From: Phyllobacterium trifolii
GTDB taxonomy: Bacteria > Pseudomonadota > Alphaproteobacteria > Rhizobiales > Rhizobiaceae
Assembly (NCBI RefSeq): GCF_014192095.1
Contig: NZ_JACHXN010000017.1
Location: forward strand, 62,001 to 126,000
Reading direction: 5' to 3'
DNA length: 64,000 nt
Positions 26,614 through 35,515 of this stretch are shown piece by piece. The number at the start of each line of letters is the position of its first letter. The stretch's first letter is position 1. The notes beneath the pieces are model-generated. The model worked only from the letters and a program-made list of their open reading frames with translations. It did no database searches and was not told the origin of the DNA. A program made the position numbers and the translations under genes.

Positions 26614-27690
26614 TCAGCCCGCGTGCCGCAGGCTGACGCCGCTTCCGCTGTCGAACAGCACGACCTTCTCCGGATTCCACGAAAAACGCACCGTATCCTC
26701 GATCTGCAGCACCGTCTGCGCCGGCACGGTCGCGTGGATGAACTTCTCACCGGTGCGCAGCGTCACGATCTTTTCGACGCCATGGTTCTCAACGTCGTGC
26801 ACCCGTGCTTCCCCCGGCGCACCGCTGTCGAGGAAGAGGTCCTCGGGGCGGATGCCGAAGGTGAGTGGGCGACCGTCCATGGCGATGCCGTGACCGTAGC
26901 CGAACGGCAGCCGGTAGCCCTCGCTGGCCACTGCCTCGCCGCCGGCAAGCGTCCCGGCGATCAGGTTCATCGGCGGTGACCCGACCGCGCGCGCGACGAA
27001 GGTGTTGACCGGGTTTCTATAGATTTCCTGCGGCGTACCCATCTGCACGAGTTGGCCGTTGTTCAGCACGCCGATCTTGTCGCCCATCGACATGGCCTCG
27101 ATCTGGTCGTGTGTGACAAACAGGAAAGTCGCGCCGAGGTTCATCTGCAGGTTTTTCAGCTCGGTCCGCAGCGCCTCGCGCAGCTTCGCGTCGAGCGCCG
27201 AAAGCGGTTCGTCCATCAGAAAGACGCGCGGCTTGCGCACGATGGCCCGGCCGATCGAAACGCGCTGCATCTCGCCGCCCGACAGCCGGTCAGTCTTGCG
27301 GTCGAGCAGGTGCTCGATGCGCAGGGTTTTCGCAACCCGGTCGACGCGTTCCTTGATCTCCGCTTGTTCGACGCGGCGGATGCGGGATTTCAATGGAAAT
27401 TCCAGGTTCTCCCGCACCGTATAGCGCGGATAGAGCGAATATTGCTGGAGCACCAGGGCTACATCGCGCTCGGCGGCACCCCAGTCCGCAACGTCCTGCC
27501 CGTCGATGAATATCTGCCCTGCCGTCGGCTTTTCGAGACCGGCTATCAGGCGCAGCGTCGTCGTCTTGCCGGCGCCGGTCTGGCCGAGCAGCACGAAGAA
27601 CTCGCCGTCGGCGATGTCGATGTTCAGGTTTTTCAGCGCCGTGTGGTTGCCGAAGGTCTTGGTGATACCCTTGAGTTCGATGTGTGCCAT
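26614..27690 (-). CDS. Carbohydrate ABC transporter ATPase 2 (MalK/UgpC-like)
   Basis: The 358-residue protein has Walker A GQTGAGKTTTL, signature LSGGEMQRVSIGRAIV, Walker B VFLMDEPLSALDAKLR and switch His in FVTHDQIEAMS, then an OB-type C-terminal domain (FGIRPEDLFL). It is the second of two different ATPase genes in one operon, starting inside the stop of the first by a one-base TGATG overlap. The pair probably forms a heterodimeric motor. Such paired ATPases are known in GlpST-type importers of rhizobia. Confidence 0.92.
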   Translation of the reverse strand: MAHIELKGITKTFGNHTALKNLNIDIADGEFFVLLGQTGAGKTTTLRLIAGLEKPTAGQIFIDGQDVADWGAAERDVALVLQQYSLYPRYTVRENLEFPLKSRIRRVEQAEIKERVDRVAKTLRIEHLLDRKTDRLSGGEMQRVSIGRAIVRKPRVFLMDEPLSALDAKLREALRTELKNLQMNLGATFLFVTHDQIEAMSMGDKIGVLNNGQLVQMGTPQEIYRNPVNTFVARAVGSPPMNLIAGTLAGGEAVASEGYRLPFGYGHGIAMDGRPLTFGIRPEDLFLDSGAPGEARVHDVENHGVEKIVTLRTGEKFIHATVPAQTVLQIEDTVRFSWNPEKVVLFDSGSGVSLRHAG

Positions 27691-28799
27691 CAGAGTCTGA
27701 TCCCGAGCGACGAGCCGGTAGCCGTGTTAAAAAAATGCGCCTGGACGGGGTCGATGCGCGCCCATACAGCTTCACCCGCACCGGGCACGAAACCGCTCTT
27801 GGTGCGTGCCCTGATCATCTGGTCGCCGACCTTCAGGTCGACAATGTCGTGCGAGCCGAGCGGCTCGATGATATGCGCCTCGACCGGCATGAAGCCTTCG
27901 CGGGCCTGGCGCGAGATCAGAACGCCCTCGGGCCGGACGCCGAGCGTCAGCTTGCCGTTCTCGGCCCTCGCGTCCGAAAGGCGATTGGCAAGGGCAGCCG
28001 GAAACTCGAAGCCCTTTGCCTGACCGCCGACCTGCACGCTGGCATGGCCGCCCGTTTCGCTGACGATCGCCTGGGCCATGTTCATCACCGGGCTTCCGAC
28101 GAACTGGGCGACGAACATGTTGGCGGGGTGCGAGTAGACCTCGTCCGGCGAGCCGACCTGCTGGAGAATGCCCTCATGCATGATGACGATGCGGTCTGCG
28201 AGCGACATGGCCTCCACCTGGTCGTGGGTCACGTAGATGGTGGTCGAGCCCTGCTTGATATGCAAACGCTTGATTTCCGCCCGCATCTCTTCGCGTAACT
28301 TCGCGTCCAGCGCACCTATCGGCTCGTCCATCAGCATGGCCTTTGGCCGTCGCACGAGCGCACGGCCGATCGCAACACGCTGCATATCGCCGCCCGATAG
28401 AGCCGAAGGCTTGCGTGCCAGCAGCCCGGTGATGCGCAGCACGCCGGCGATCTCGCGCACCGACGTATCGACATCGTTCCGGCCCATCCGGGTGGCGCGG
28501 AGCGGAAAGGCGATATTCTCGTAGACTGTCATGTGCGGATAGAGCGAGAAAGATTGGAACACCATGGCTATGTCCCGGTCGGATGCCTTGATATGCTGCA
28601 CCGGCTGACCGTCGATCAGGATGTCGCCTTCATCGATGGTCTCGAGGCCTGCGACGGCACGCAATGTCGTCGTCTTGCCGCAGCCGGATTGACCAAGCAG
28701 CACGATGAATTCGTTGTCGGCGATGGCGAGATTAAGGTCCTTGATGACCTGGACGGCACCGAAATATTTCTGGATGCCGCGAAGTTCGATCTGCGTCAT
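27690..28799 (-). CDS. Carbohydrate ABC transporter ATPase 1 (MalK/UgpC-like)
   Basis: The 369-residue protein has Walker A GQSGCGKTTTL, signature LSGGDMQRVAIGRALV, Walker B AMLMDEPIGALDAKLR, switch His in YVTHDQVEAMS and the C-terminal regulatory fold (LGVRPEGVLIS). It differs widely from the second ATPase outside these motifs, so it is not a recent duplicate. It overlaps the small membrane protein gene upstream by 4 bases. Confidence 0.92.
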   Translation of the reverse strand: MTQIELRGIQKYFGAVQVIKDLNLAIADNEFIVLLGQSGCGKTTTLRAVAGLETIDEGDILIDGQPVQHIKASDRDIAMVFQSFSLYPHMTVYENIAFPLRATRMGRNDVDTSVREIAGVLRITGLLARKPSALSGGDMQRVAIGRALVRRPKAMLMDEPIGALDAKLREEMRAEIKRLHIKQGSTTIYVTHDQVEAMSLADRIVIMHEGILQQVGSPDEVYSHPANMFVAQFVGSPVMNMAQAIVSETGGHASVQVGGQAKGFEFPAALANRLSDARAENGKLTLGVRPEGVLISRQAREGFMPVEAHIIEPLGSHDIVDLKVGDQMIRARTKSGFVPGAGEAVWARIDPVQAHFFNTATGSSLGIRL

Positions 28800-28999
28800 G
28801 AATGGCTGCCTTCGTCTGGTTGATCGTCCCGCGGGATCTTGGTCGTCACCATGAAGGCGATCAGTCCGACGAGCGTCATCGTCATGCCGTAGCGGTGGAG
28901 AAACAGGTTCCAGGGTTGGCAGAGCGCGATGATGCCGAAGATCATCAGGTACTGCGAACCGGGTTCGAGATATTTCTGATTGAGGGCGCGGAAGTTCAT
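28796..28999 (-). CDS. Small membrane protein of the ABC-transporter operon
   Basis: The 67-residue product has two hydrophobic stretches (YLMIFGIIALCQPW at about 17-30, and MTMTLVGLIAFMVTT at about 39-53) and a charged C-terminus, so it is probably a two-pass inner-membrane protein. It overlaps both neighbours by 4 bases, which argues that it is real and made with the transporter. Small membrane proteins sit at a comparable place in GlpSTPQUV-type operons (DUF2160). Similarity to that family cannot be confirmed here. Confidence 0.75.
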   Translation of the reverse strand: MNFRALNQKYLEPGSQYLMIFGIIALCQPWNLFLHRYGMTMTLVGLIAFMVTTKIPRDDQPDEGSHS

Positions 29000-29955
29000 T
29001 TGCGGATCGCTCCGAAGCTCATACCACGCAGGAGGTGGTTCCTGAGCAGGAAGGTGAAGATGGCGACCGGTAAAAGGAACAGGAACGTGCCGGCGGCTAT
29101 CACCGTCCAGTCCGGCAGGCCGGAGCCGACCTGGCTCGGGATGAAGGGCGGCGCGGTCTGCGCGCGCCGGTTGGTCATGATCAGCGCAAATGCATATTCG
29201 TTCCAGGCCGTGATGAAGCAGAAGACGGCGGTGGCGGCGATGCCGGTGGCGGCTTCCGGGATGACGATCTTGAAGAAGGCCTGCATCCGAGTGTAGCCAT
29301 CGACGAGTGCCGCCTCTTCATATTCCTTGGGGATTTCGTCGATGAAGCCCTTCATCAGCCAAACTGAAAAGGAGAGATTGAAGGCGGTATAGAGGATGAT
29401 GAGGCCCCAATGTGTGTCGTTGAGGCCGACGACGCGATACATGAGGAACATCGGGATCGCCACGACGACGGGCGGCAGCATGCGCGTCGAGAGGATGAAG
29501 AAGAGAAGGTCCGCCTCTCCCTTCACCCTGAAACGCGAGAAGCCGTAGGCCGTGAAGGTTCCCATGCCAACGGCCAGCACCGTCGACGTGATGGCGACGA
29601 TCAGCGAGTTCATGAAGCGATTTGGATAGCCGGAGGGCTGCACCTCGCCCCGGCCGGAGCGGACGATCTTCTCGCCGCCGTCGAACACCATGCGCTCCCA
29701 CCAGGGGGCGGCGGCATATTCTTCCGGGGCCGGCGCTTCGCGCAGTTGCGAGCGCTTGGTGAAGAGCTTCACGAAGGGCGAGATTTCCGGCTCGAAGAGC
29801 ACGGTCGGCGGAATGGTGGTGGCGAGGTTGCGCGGCTTGAAAGCCGTCGCGGTGATCCAGTAGATTGGCGCCAAGAAGATCAGCGTGATGACCAGTACGG
29901 CGGCGATCGCTATCCGGTTTAGCGCGCGTTCAGAGCGGGTTTGGACGGCAGCCAT
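28996..29955 (-). CDS. Carbohydrate ABC transporter permease (MalG-like)
   Basis: The 319-residue protein has six membrane segments and the ATPase-contact EAA loop EEAALVDGYTRMQAFFKIVIPEA. Between the first and second membrane segments there is an unusually long periplasmic insertion (about residues 45-110) with KLFTKRSQLREAP and WWERMVFDGGEK. This is also seen in GlpQ-like permeases. It pairs with the product of 29957-30862. Confidence 0.92.
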   Translation of the reverse strand: MAAVQTRSERALNRIAIAAVLVITLIFLAPIYWITATAFKPRNLATTIPPTVLFEPEISPFVKLFTKRSQLREAPAPEEYAAAPWWERMVFDGGEKIVRSGRGEVQPSGYPNRFMNSLIVAITSTVLAVGMGTFTAYGFSRFRVKGEADLLFFILSTRMLPPVVVAIPMFLMYRVVGLNDTHWGLIILYTAFNLSFSVWLMKGFIDEIPKEYEEAALVDGYTRMQAFFKIVIPEAATGIAATAVFCFITAWNEYAFALIMTNRRAQTAPPFIPSQVGSGLPDWTVIAAGTFLFLLPVAIFTFLLRNHLLRGMSFGAIRK

Positions 29956-29956
29956 C

Positions 29957-30862
29957 TCAGCGCTCCTTCACCTTGTTGAGGTACTTGACGTAGATGTTGG
30001 TGATGGCGAGCACCATGATGAGCACGATGTAGGCAAGCGCGCAGGAGCGTCCCGTCTGCCATTCCTGGAAGGCCATCTTGTAGAGCCGGATCGAGATCAC
30101 CTCGGTCGTCGGTTGGCTGGTCAGGATGTAGGCGAGGTCGAAGGTCTTGAAGGCTTCCATGGTACGGAAGATGATCGCGATCATCAGGATCGGCGCCACC
30201 AGCGGCAGCGTAATGCGGAAGAAGGTGTAGAACGGCCCCGCCCGGTCGATCGCCGCTGCCTCGTAGAGATGCTTTGGCACGGCCGAGAGGCCGGCAAGCG
30301 ATAGCAGCATCACGAAGGGCGACCACATCCAGATGTCAGTGATTGCGACCGCATAGAGCGCCATGTCCGGATTTGACAGCCACTCGAAGGAGCCGAGACC
30401 GAATGTGTAGTTGATGATGCCGAAGGACGGATCGTAGAGCAGCTTCCAGAAGAGGCCGACCACGGCCATCGAGAGCATCATCGGCAGCAGCAGCAGGGTC
30501 GTAAGCAGACCCTTCAGCGGAATGTCGCGGTTGAGCAGCATCGCGGTGCCGAAACCAACGATCACCTGCCCCGTCACAGAGATGATCACATATTTCGCGG
30601 TGATAGCGAAGTTCAACCAGATGAAGGGGTCGTTCAGCAGCGCGCGATAGTTCTGCAGGCCGACGAAATTGGCCGGCGCGTTCGACGAGGCACGGAAGTC
30701 GGTAAAGGAATAGCCGAGCGAATAGATCAGCGGAAAGATGTTGAAGACGATCAGGAACAGGATCGTCGGAATGATGAACAGATTGCGGATCCGGATGTCG
30801 CTCATGCCGCGGGATGCGGACCGCGATTTCGTATCCAGCGATGTCATGACTGCGGTGGCCAA
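29957..30862 (-). CDS. Carbohydrate ABC transporter permease (MalF-like)
   Basis: The 301-residue protein has six membrane segments (first at about 27-50, LFIIPTILFLIVFNIFP) and the EAA loop YEAAAIDRAGPFYTFFRITLPLVAP. Internal starts at residues 6 and 20 are possible; the most upstream ATG is used here. It is the first permease after the binding-protein gene, separated from it by about 155 bases holding a strong hairpin. Confidence 0.92.
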   Translation of the reverse strand: MATAVMTSLDTKSRSASRGMSDIRIRNLFIIPTILFLIVFNIFPLIYSLGYSFTDFRASSNAPANFVGLQNYRALLNDPFIWLNFAITAKYVIISVTGQVIVGFGTAMLLNRDIPLKGLLTTLLLLPMMLSMAVVGLFWKLLYDPSFGIINYTFGLGSFEWLSNPDMALYAVAITDIWMWSPFVMLLSLAGLSAVPKHLYEAAAIDRAGPFYTFFRITLPLVAPILMIAIIFRTMEAFKTFDLAYILTSQPTTEVISIRLYKMAFQEWQTGRSCALAYIVLIMVLAITNIYVKYLNKVKER

Positions 30863-30988
30863 TACTTCTCCTCCTCCGAGAGTTCGGCGCCGGATGCCGG
30901 AAGAGCATCACGATGCGCGAAGTTAATGTCGGCGCGCCACGCCCGCTCGAACCGCGCACTTCGGCGCAGAGGTGCAGGATGAAAAGGA

Positions 30989-31007
30989 AGGGGGCAGGGG
31001 CCCCCCT
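30989..31007 (-). terminator. Strong G/C hairpin after the binding-protein gene (attenuator)
   Basis: AGGGGGC and the facing GCCCCCCT form a 7-bp stem (one bulged C) around a 4-base loop, 11 bases after the binding-protein stop on the minus strand. A pyrimidine-rich TTCCTTTTC run follows. This fits a partial terminator that lets the binding protein be made in excess over the membrane parts. Confidence 0.65.
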
Positions 31008-31017
31008 CCGCAGGGCG

Positions 31018-32328
31018 CTACTTGTTGCGTCCGTATTTATCGAAGGTGGCTTTCCAGTCCGCGGCCAGGGAGTCGAGCGCTTCCTTCGCCGTGCCTTGGC
31101 CGGCGGTGACGAAGGGATAAATGCGCTGATTCATTTGGATCAGCAGTTCGGCATATTCCGGGGTCGCCCAGAAGTCCTTCACCTTAAACATGGTCTCGTA
31201 GAAGGCCTTGTTATAGGGCGTCGCATTCTGGAATTCCGGCGATTCAAGCACCTTGGCGCTTGCCGTGTAGCCCCCGAGTTCGGCCCAGCGCTTCTGGGTC
31301 TCGTCCTTGATAAACCATTCGAGGAATTTCATCGCCTCTTCCTGGTTGTCAGAGTAGGAGATGACCGATATGCCCTGGCCGCCAAGCGCTGCGAACTGCT
31401 CGCCGCCGGGACCTGCCGGATTGGCAAAGAAGCCGGTAACCTTGGCGTTTGGGTTAGACGCCTCGTTTACCAGTGCCGGGAAGAAGGCGAAGTAGTTCAT
31501 GCTCATCGCTGCCAGGTTCTCGGTGATCGCCTGGTTGTTCTCGACGAAAAAAGTCTTGGCCCAACCCGGAGGCGTGAAGCCATAGAGCTCGCGATACATC
31601 TCGAGCGCCTTGACGTTCTTCTCGGAATTGATGATGCCGTCGACCTTGTAGCTCTGATAGTCGCCGAGTTCGCCGCCATAGGAGAACATCGCGTTCTCAA
31701 CGCCCATGACGAGGCCGTCATAAGAGTTGTCGGTGTATATCGCTATGCCGTAGCGCTTCTCGCCCGGGCGGTGGAAAAACTCCGCGATGTCACGCATCTC
31801 GGCCCATGTCTTCGGCGGGGCGAGGTCGTAACCGTATTTGGCCTTGAACGCTTCCATCTCCTTGGGGTCTTCGAACCAGTCCTTGCGGTAGGACCAGCCG
31901 ACGGCGTCACCTTCGGCCGGGATCGACCAGTATTTTTTCGAGTTCGACGGATACTCGGCGTAGTATTTCACCGTTGCCGGCGCCATGACTTCGTTCAGTT
32001 TGTGCTTGTTGAAGAAGTCGGTGAGATCGACGTAATGTCCGGCTTCTGACGCTGCACCGATCCACTGGCTGTCGCCCACGACCATGTCATAGGCCGAGCC
32101 TTTGGCATTGAACTCAGTGAAAGCCTTGGTCTGGAAGTCGGCCCACGGCGTGGTCTCGACAGTGACCTTCACGCCGGTTTGAGCCTCATATTCATTCGCG
32201 AGCTCCTGAAGGTAATTTGCCGGGTCCCACTCGGCCCAGAAGATCGTTAGTTCCTGGGCCTGTGCGGATGATCCGCAGGCCCACATCAAGCCGATCCCGG
32301 CCAAGAGACCGGTCATAGTTTTGCGCAT
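31018..32328 (-). CDS. Carbohydrate ABC transporter, extracellular solute-binding protein (family 1)
   Basis: The 436-residue protein has a signal peptide (MRKTMTGLLAGIGLMWACGSSAQAQ) and a MalE/UgpB-type fold (ANEYEAQTGVKVTVETTPW, SAYDMVVGDSQWIG, WSIPAEGDAVGWSYRKDWF, GGQGISVISYSDNQEEAMKFLEW). It binds a sugar or sugar derivative in the periplasm. Start at 32328 has GGAGG 7 bases before it; a further ATG at 32343 is in frame but lacks a site. Upstream are two candidate GntR operators. Confidence 0.94.
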   Translation of the reverse strand: MRKTMTGLLAGIGLMWACGSSAQAQELTIFWAEWDPANYLQELANEYEAQTGVKVTVETTPWADFQTKAFTEFNAKGSAYDMVVGDSQWIGAASEAGHYVDLTDFFNKHKLNEVMAPATVKYYAEYPSNSKKYWSIPAEGDAVGWSYRKDWFEDPKEMEAFKAKYGYDLAPPKTWAEMRDIAEFFHRPGEKRYGIAIYTDNSYDGLVMGVENAMFSYGGELGDYQSYKVDGIINSEKNVKALEMYRELYGFTPPGWAKTFFVENNQAITENLAAMSMNYFAFFPALVNEASNPNAKVTGFFANPAGPGGEQFAALGGQGISVISYSDNQEEAMKFLEWFIKDETQKRWAELGGYTASAKVLESPEFQNATPYNKAFYETMFKVKDFWATPEYAELLIQMNQRIYPFVTAGQGTAKEALDSLAADWKATFDKYGRNK

Positions 32329-32477
32329 AACGTTTCCTCCCATTTATGCACGTTTCCCGCTTCATCGCGGGCCTTCCGATCCGGCTTTCCGATCCTCCTG
32401 GGTGGTGTTCGTGTGGGGGTTCGCCCCGACCCTTAGCTCCGTTTCAGATCTGAAGCCTGAACTATTTTTCCCTAATC

Positions 32478-32488
32478 TGGTAGTACCA
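32478..32488. promoter_or_regulatory. TGGTAGTACCA, candidate GntR operator upstream of the importer operon
   Basis: Perfect palindrome apart from the central base, 150 bases upstream of the binding-protein start. It is nearly identical to TGGTAATACCA at 22493-22503 in front of the catabolic genes. Confidence 0.65.
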
Positions 32489-32654
32489 AATTTCACTATC
32501 GTCAAGAGTAACTTTGGCCGGCCTTGCGCCAAAACCCGTCTCAAAATTTTCTATATCGCCCAATATAAAGCGTTCCTTGACGCGTTCTTGCCGGATAAGT
32601 CTGATCCGCCATCACCGGTCTTGGTCGACGAACCAAAAAGGATATCGATTAAAC

Positions 32655-32665
32655 TGGTAAAACCA
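32655..32665. promoter_or_regulatory. TGGTAAAACCA, second candidate GntR operator
   Basis: The site is extended by flanking C and G (CTGG ... CCAG) and lies between two GATATC words. It is about 177 bases from the site at 32478, a spacing that would allow looping. Its distance from the importer start makes it weaker as a direct operator. Confidence 0.5.
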
Positions 32666-32696
32666 GATATCGCTTCAATGCGAGGGGTCGCCGATG

Positions 32697-33338
32697 TCAT
32701 GCCTCGCTCTCCGCCTGCCGTATCGCGGCGTCAACAAGCGCCTTGGCCGCCCATTCGGCAACGGCCTGCGCGCGTGCGGAGGTCAGTCCCCAGATATCTT
32801 TCAACACGATCAGCACCTCGACGCCGAAGACAAGCGAGAGCGCCTGTGCGAGGCGTTCGCGGGATTCGGGCGTCACGGTCCCCTGCAGAGGCGCAGTCGC
32901 GCACTTCAGCAGATCGACGCGGTGGCCGCGTGTGAACAGCGGCTCATTGCCGAGCGTGCCGGCCTGGCGCTGCACCCACTGGTCCAGCGAAAGCTTCAGC
33001 GCCGCCTTGAAGGTAGCCTCGAACTCGTCGATGCGCGGCATCGCGGTCGCCAGCAGATCGGCAACCCGGGTGCGTGCATCGGGACTGTCGGACGACCAGT
33101 CGAGTATAGGCCCCAGGGCCTCGCCCACCACGGCATGCACGAGCGCGGCCTGGCTTGGAAAGTAACGGTAGGCCGTTGCGCGCGAAACTTCGGCAGCCTC
33201 GGCAACTTCGCTTACCGAGGGAGTAATGCCGGATTGCATGAGCCGTGTTGCGGTATCGAGCATCAGTTTCCGCGTGCGGGCACGCGGGCCCCGCTCGGCG
33301 CGACTGGCGGTTTCGTTCTGTTGACGTGAGACAGACAT
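32697..33338 (-). CDS. TetR family transcriptional regulator
   Basis: The 213-residue protein has a TetR HTH (SVSEVAEAAEVSRATAYRYFPS, about 41-62) and a helical effector domain. Start at 33338 gives MSVSRQQNET. A weak purine-rich site precedes it, and its start codon lies inside an inverted-repeat region overlapping a strong divergent promoter. It is the likely repressor of the Tm-1-like operon. In-frame upstream starts (33362, 33392) would reach into the operator and are less likely. Confidence 0.85.
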   Translation of the reverse strand: MSVSRQQNETASRAERGPRARTRKLMLDTATRLMQSGITPSVSEVAEAAEVSRATAYRYFPSQAALVHAVVGEALGPILDWSSDSPDARTRVADLLATAMPRIDEFEATFKAALKLSLDQWVQRQAGTLGNEPLFTRGHRVDLLKCATAPLQGTVTPESRERLAQALSLVFGVEVLIVLKDIWGLTSARAQAVAEWAAKALVDAAIRQAESEA

Positions 33339-33364
33339 ATCTTTATGATACGCTCGTCTCATAA
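33321..33364 (+). promoter_or_regulatory. Promoter with overlapping TetR-type operator for the Tm-1-like operon
   Basis: TTGACG (33321-33326), a 17-base spacer and TATGAT (33344-33349) make a near-consensus sigma-70 promoter reading toward the gene at 33438. It is overlapped by inverted repeats: TGAGAC at 33327-33332 with GTCTCA at 33356-33361, and TTATGA at 33343-33348 with TCATAA at 33359-33364. A TetR protein bound here would block the promoter and its own start region. Confidence 0.7.
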
Positions 33365-33437
33365 ATTTGCAAGGGTCGATGGCCTGGCCCAAACCTTGAT
33401 ATCACTGCGAGGGAATTCACCCGGTCGCGGAGGAGAA

Positions 33438-34634
33438 ATGAAGCGGATTTACGTCGTCGGCACGGCCGATACGAAGGGCGAGGAGCTTGCCTATCTGGCC
33501 GCTTGCATCAAGACGGCGGGCGGGAGCGTTGTGCGCGTCGATGTCGGCACACGCGAGCCTGCGACCGAGGTCGATATAAATGCCGAGACGGTTGCGGCCT
33601 GCCATCCCGAGGGCGTTGGAGCCGTACTTGCCTGCGACGACCGCGGCAAAGCGGTCGAGGCGATGGGCATTGCCTTCTCCAGCTTCCTCGTTGCGCGCGA
33701 GGATATTGCCGGCATCATCGGGATCGGTGGCGGCGGGGGCACTTCGATCATCACCGCGGGCATGCGCCAATTGCGGCTCGGCCTGCCAAAGATCATGGTC
33801 TCGACGCTCGCGTCCGGCGACGTCGCTCCCTATGTGGACGTTTCCGACATCGTGATGATGCCATCGGTGACTGACATGGCGGGTCTGAACCGGCTCAGCC
33901 GGGTCATTCTGCACAACGCGGCCCAGGCGATCACGGCCATGACCAGCCGGCCCGCTGAGCTGACGGCATCAAAACCGGCCCTCGGGCTTACCATGTTCGG
34001 GGTAACGACGTCTGCCGTAACCGCCATGGTCGAGCGCCTCAGGGCGGACTACGACTGCCTGGTTTTCCACGCCACCGGCACGGGCGGGCGTACAATGGAG
34101 AAGCTTGCCGACAGCGGGCTTGTCTCGGGCGTGCTCGACATCACGACGACCGAGGTCTGCGACCTGCTTTTCGGCGGCGTCCTGCCTGCCACCCCGGACC
34201 GTCTTGGCGCGATTGCTCGCTCGGGCTTGCCCTATGTCGGCTCCGTCGGCGCGCTCGACATGGTGAACTTCTGGGCGCCGGAGACGATCCCGGAGCGCTA
34301 TGCTGGCCGGCTATTCTACCGCCACAACCCGAACATCACCCTGATGCGCACGACGTCGGCGGAATGTGCGCAGATTGGGCGCTGGATTGGCGAGAAGCTC
34401 AATCTTTGCCACGGCCCTGTACGCTTCCTCATTCCCGAGAAAGGTGTCTCGGCCCTCGACGTCGAAGGCGGTGCATTCTTCGATCCGCAAGCCGACGTCG
34501 CGCTCTTTGCCGCGCTCGAGGCGACGGTGAAGCCGACGGCGGCTCGACGTATCGTCCGCCTGCCGCTCCATATCAACGACCCGCAATTCGCAGAGGCCGC
34601 CGTTGCAGCCTACCGTGACATCGCCAAGCCCTGA
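33438..34634 (+). CDS. Tm-1-like ATP-binding domain protein (UPF0261)
   Basis: The 398-residue protein begins IYVVGTADTKGEEL, a signature of the Tm-1-like/UPF0261 family. It has a glycine-rich loop GIGGGGGTSIIT (about 96-107), VSTLASGDVAPYVDVSDI, FHATGTGGRTMEKL and DITTTEVCD. The tomato Tm-1 N-terminal domain belongs here; the bacterial role is not established to my knowledge. The gene has GGAGGAG upstream and is followed at 12 bases by the PEP-hydrolase-family gene, the partner domain fused to it in plant and fungal Tm-1 proteins. The two probably act together on one small substrate. Confidence 0.88.
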   Translation: MKRIYVVGTADTKGEELAYLAACIKTAGGSVVRVDVGTREPATEVDINAETVAACHPEGVGAVLACDDRGKAVEAMGIAFSSFLVAREDIAGIIGIGGGGGTSIITAGMRQLRLGLPKIMVSTLASGDVAPYVDVSDIVMMPSVTDMAGLNRLSRVILHNAAQAITAMTSRPAELTASKPALGLTMFGVTTSAVTAMVERLRADYDCLVFHATGTGGRTMEKLADSGLVSGVLDITTTEVCDLLFGGVLPATPDRLGAIARSGLPYVGSVGALDMVNFWAPETIPERYAGRLFYRHNPNITLMRTTSAECAQIGRWIGEKLNLCHGPVRFLIPEKGVSALDVEGGAFFDPQADVALFAALEATVKPTAARRIVRLPLHINDPQFAEAAVAAYRDIAKP

Positions 34635-34646
34635 AAGACAGAATCG

Positions 34647-35489
34647 ATGCCAGCCATACCTCGCAAAGCCATTCTCGAAAAATTCCACGGCATGATCGCA
34701 GCCGGCGTGCCAATTGTCGGCGGCGGCGCCGGTACGGGCATCTCCGCCAAGGCGGAGGAGGCTGGCGGCATCGACCTCATCATTATCTACAACTCGGGGC
34801 GCTACCGCATGGCGGGGCGCGGTTCAGCGGCCGGCCTGCTTGCCTATGGCAATGCCAACGAGATCGTGAAGGACATGGCGCTCGAAGTGCTGCCCGTTGT
34901 GAAAAAGACGCCGGTGCTTGCCGGCGTCAACGGCACGGATCCCTTCGTGCTGATGCCGCGCTTCCTCGCAGAACTGAAGGCAATGGGCTTTTCCGGCGTC
35001 CAGAACTTCCCCACAATCGGCCTGTTCGACGGCCGGATACGGCAGAGTTTCGAGGAGACTGGCATGGGCTACGCTCTGGAGGTCGAGATGATCGCCATGG
35101 CCCACGGGCTGGATCTGCTGACGACGCCCTATGTATTCAATGAGAGCGAGGCGACCGCCATGACGGGTGCCGGCGCCGACATCGTCGTGGCGCATATGGG
35201 GGTGACGACCGGCGGCACGATAGGCGCAACCTCCGGCAAATCGCTTGATGACTGCGTCTATGAGATCACGGCAATCGCCAAGGCGGCGCGCTCTTTGCGC
35301 GACGACGTCATCGTGCTCTGCCACGGCGGCCCGATATCAATGCCGGAGGACGCGCGCTACATCCTGGAGCGTTGCCCTGGCTGCCACGGCTTTTACGGCG
35401 CAAGCTCGATGGAGCGCCTGCCGGCCGAGGCGGCGATCCGCAAGCAGACGGAAGATTTCAAGGCGCTCGCCATCGGCCCGGCCGGCTGA
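34647..35489 (+). CDS. Phosphoenolpyruvate hydrolase family TIM-barrel protein (Tm-1 C-terminal partner)
   Basis: The 280-residue protein has [55 protein letters not shown] and [16 protein letters not shown]. These are typical of the PEP_hydrolase / TIM-barrel signal-transduction family (PF09370). It corresponds to the C-terminal TIM-barrel domain of Tm-1-like proteins, encoded separately here. The family name rests on weak biochemical grounds, so hydrolysis of PEP should not be assumed. Confidence 0.86.
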   Translation: MPAIPRKAILEKFHGMIAAGVPIVGGGAGTGISAKAEEAGGIDLIIIYNSGRYRMAGRGSAAGLLAYGNANEIVKDMALEVLPVVKKTPVLAGVNGTDPFVLMPRFLAELKAMGFSGVQNFPTIGLFDGRIRQSFEETGMGYALEVEMIAMAHGLDLLTTPYVFNESEATAMTGAGADIVVAHMGVTTGGTIGATSGKSLDDCVYEITAIAKAARSLRDDVIVLCHGGPISMPEDARYILERCPGCHGFYGASSMERLPAEAAIRKQTEDFKALAIGPAG

Positions 35490-35515
35490 CGAGAGGCACG
35501 GGAGGAGACCATCTC

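Larger units (their letters stand above)
32329..32696. other. Control region upstream of the ABC importer operon
   Basis: About 370 bases between the binding-protein start and the end of the TetR gene. It holds two candidate GntR sites and A/T-rich segments fitting a minus-strand promoter. No gene is seen. Confidence 0.6.
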
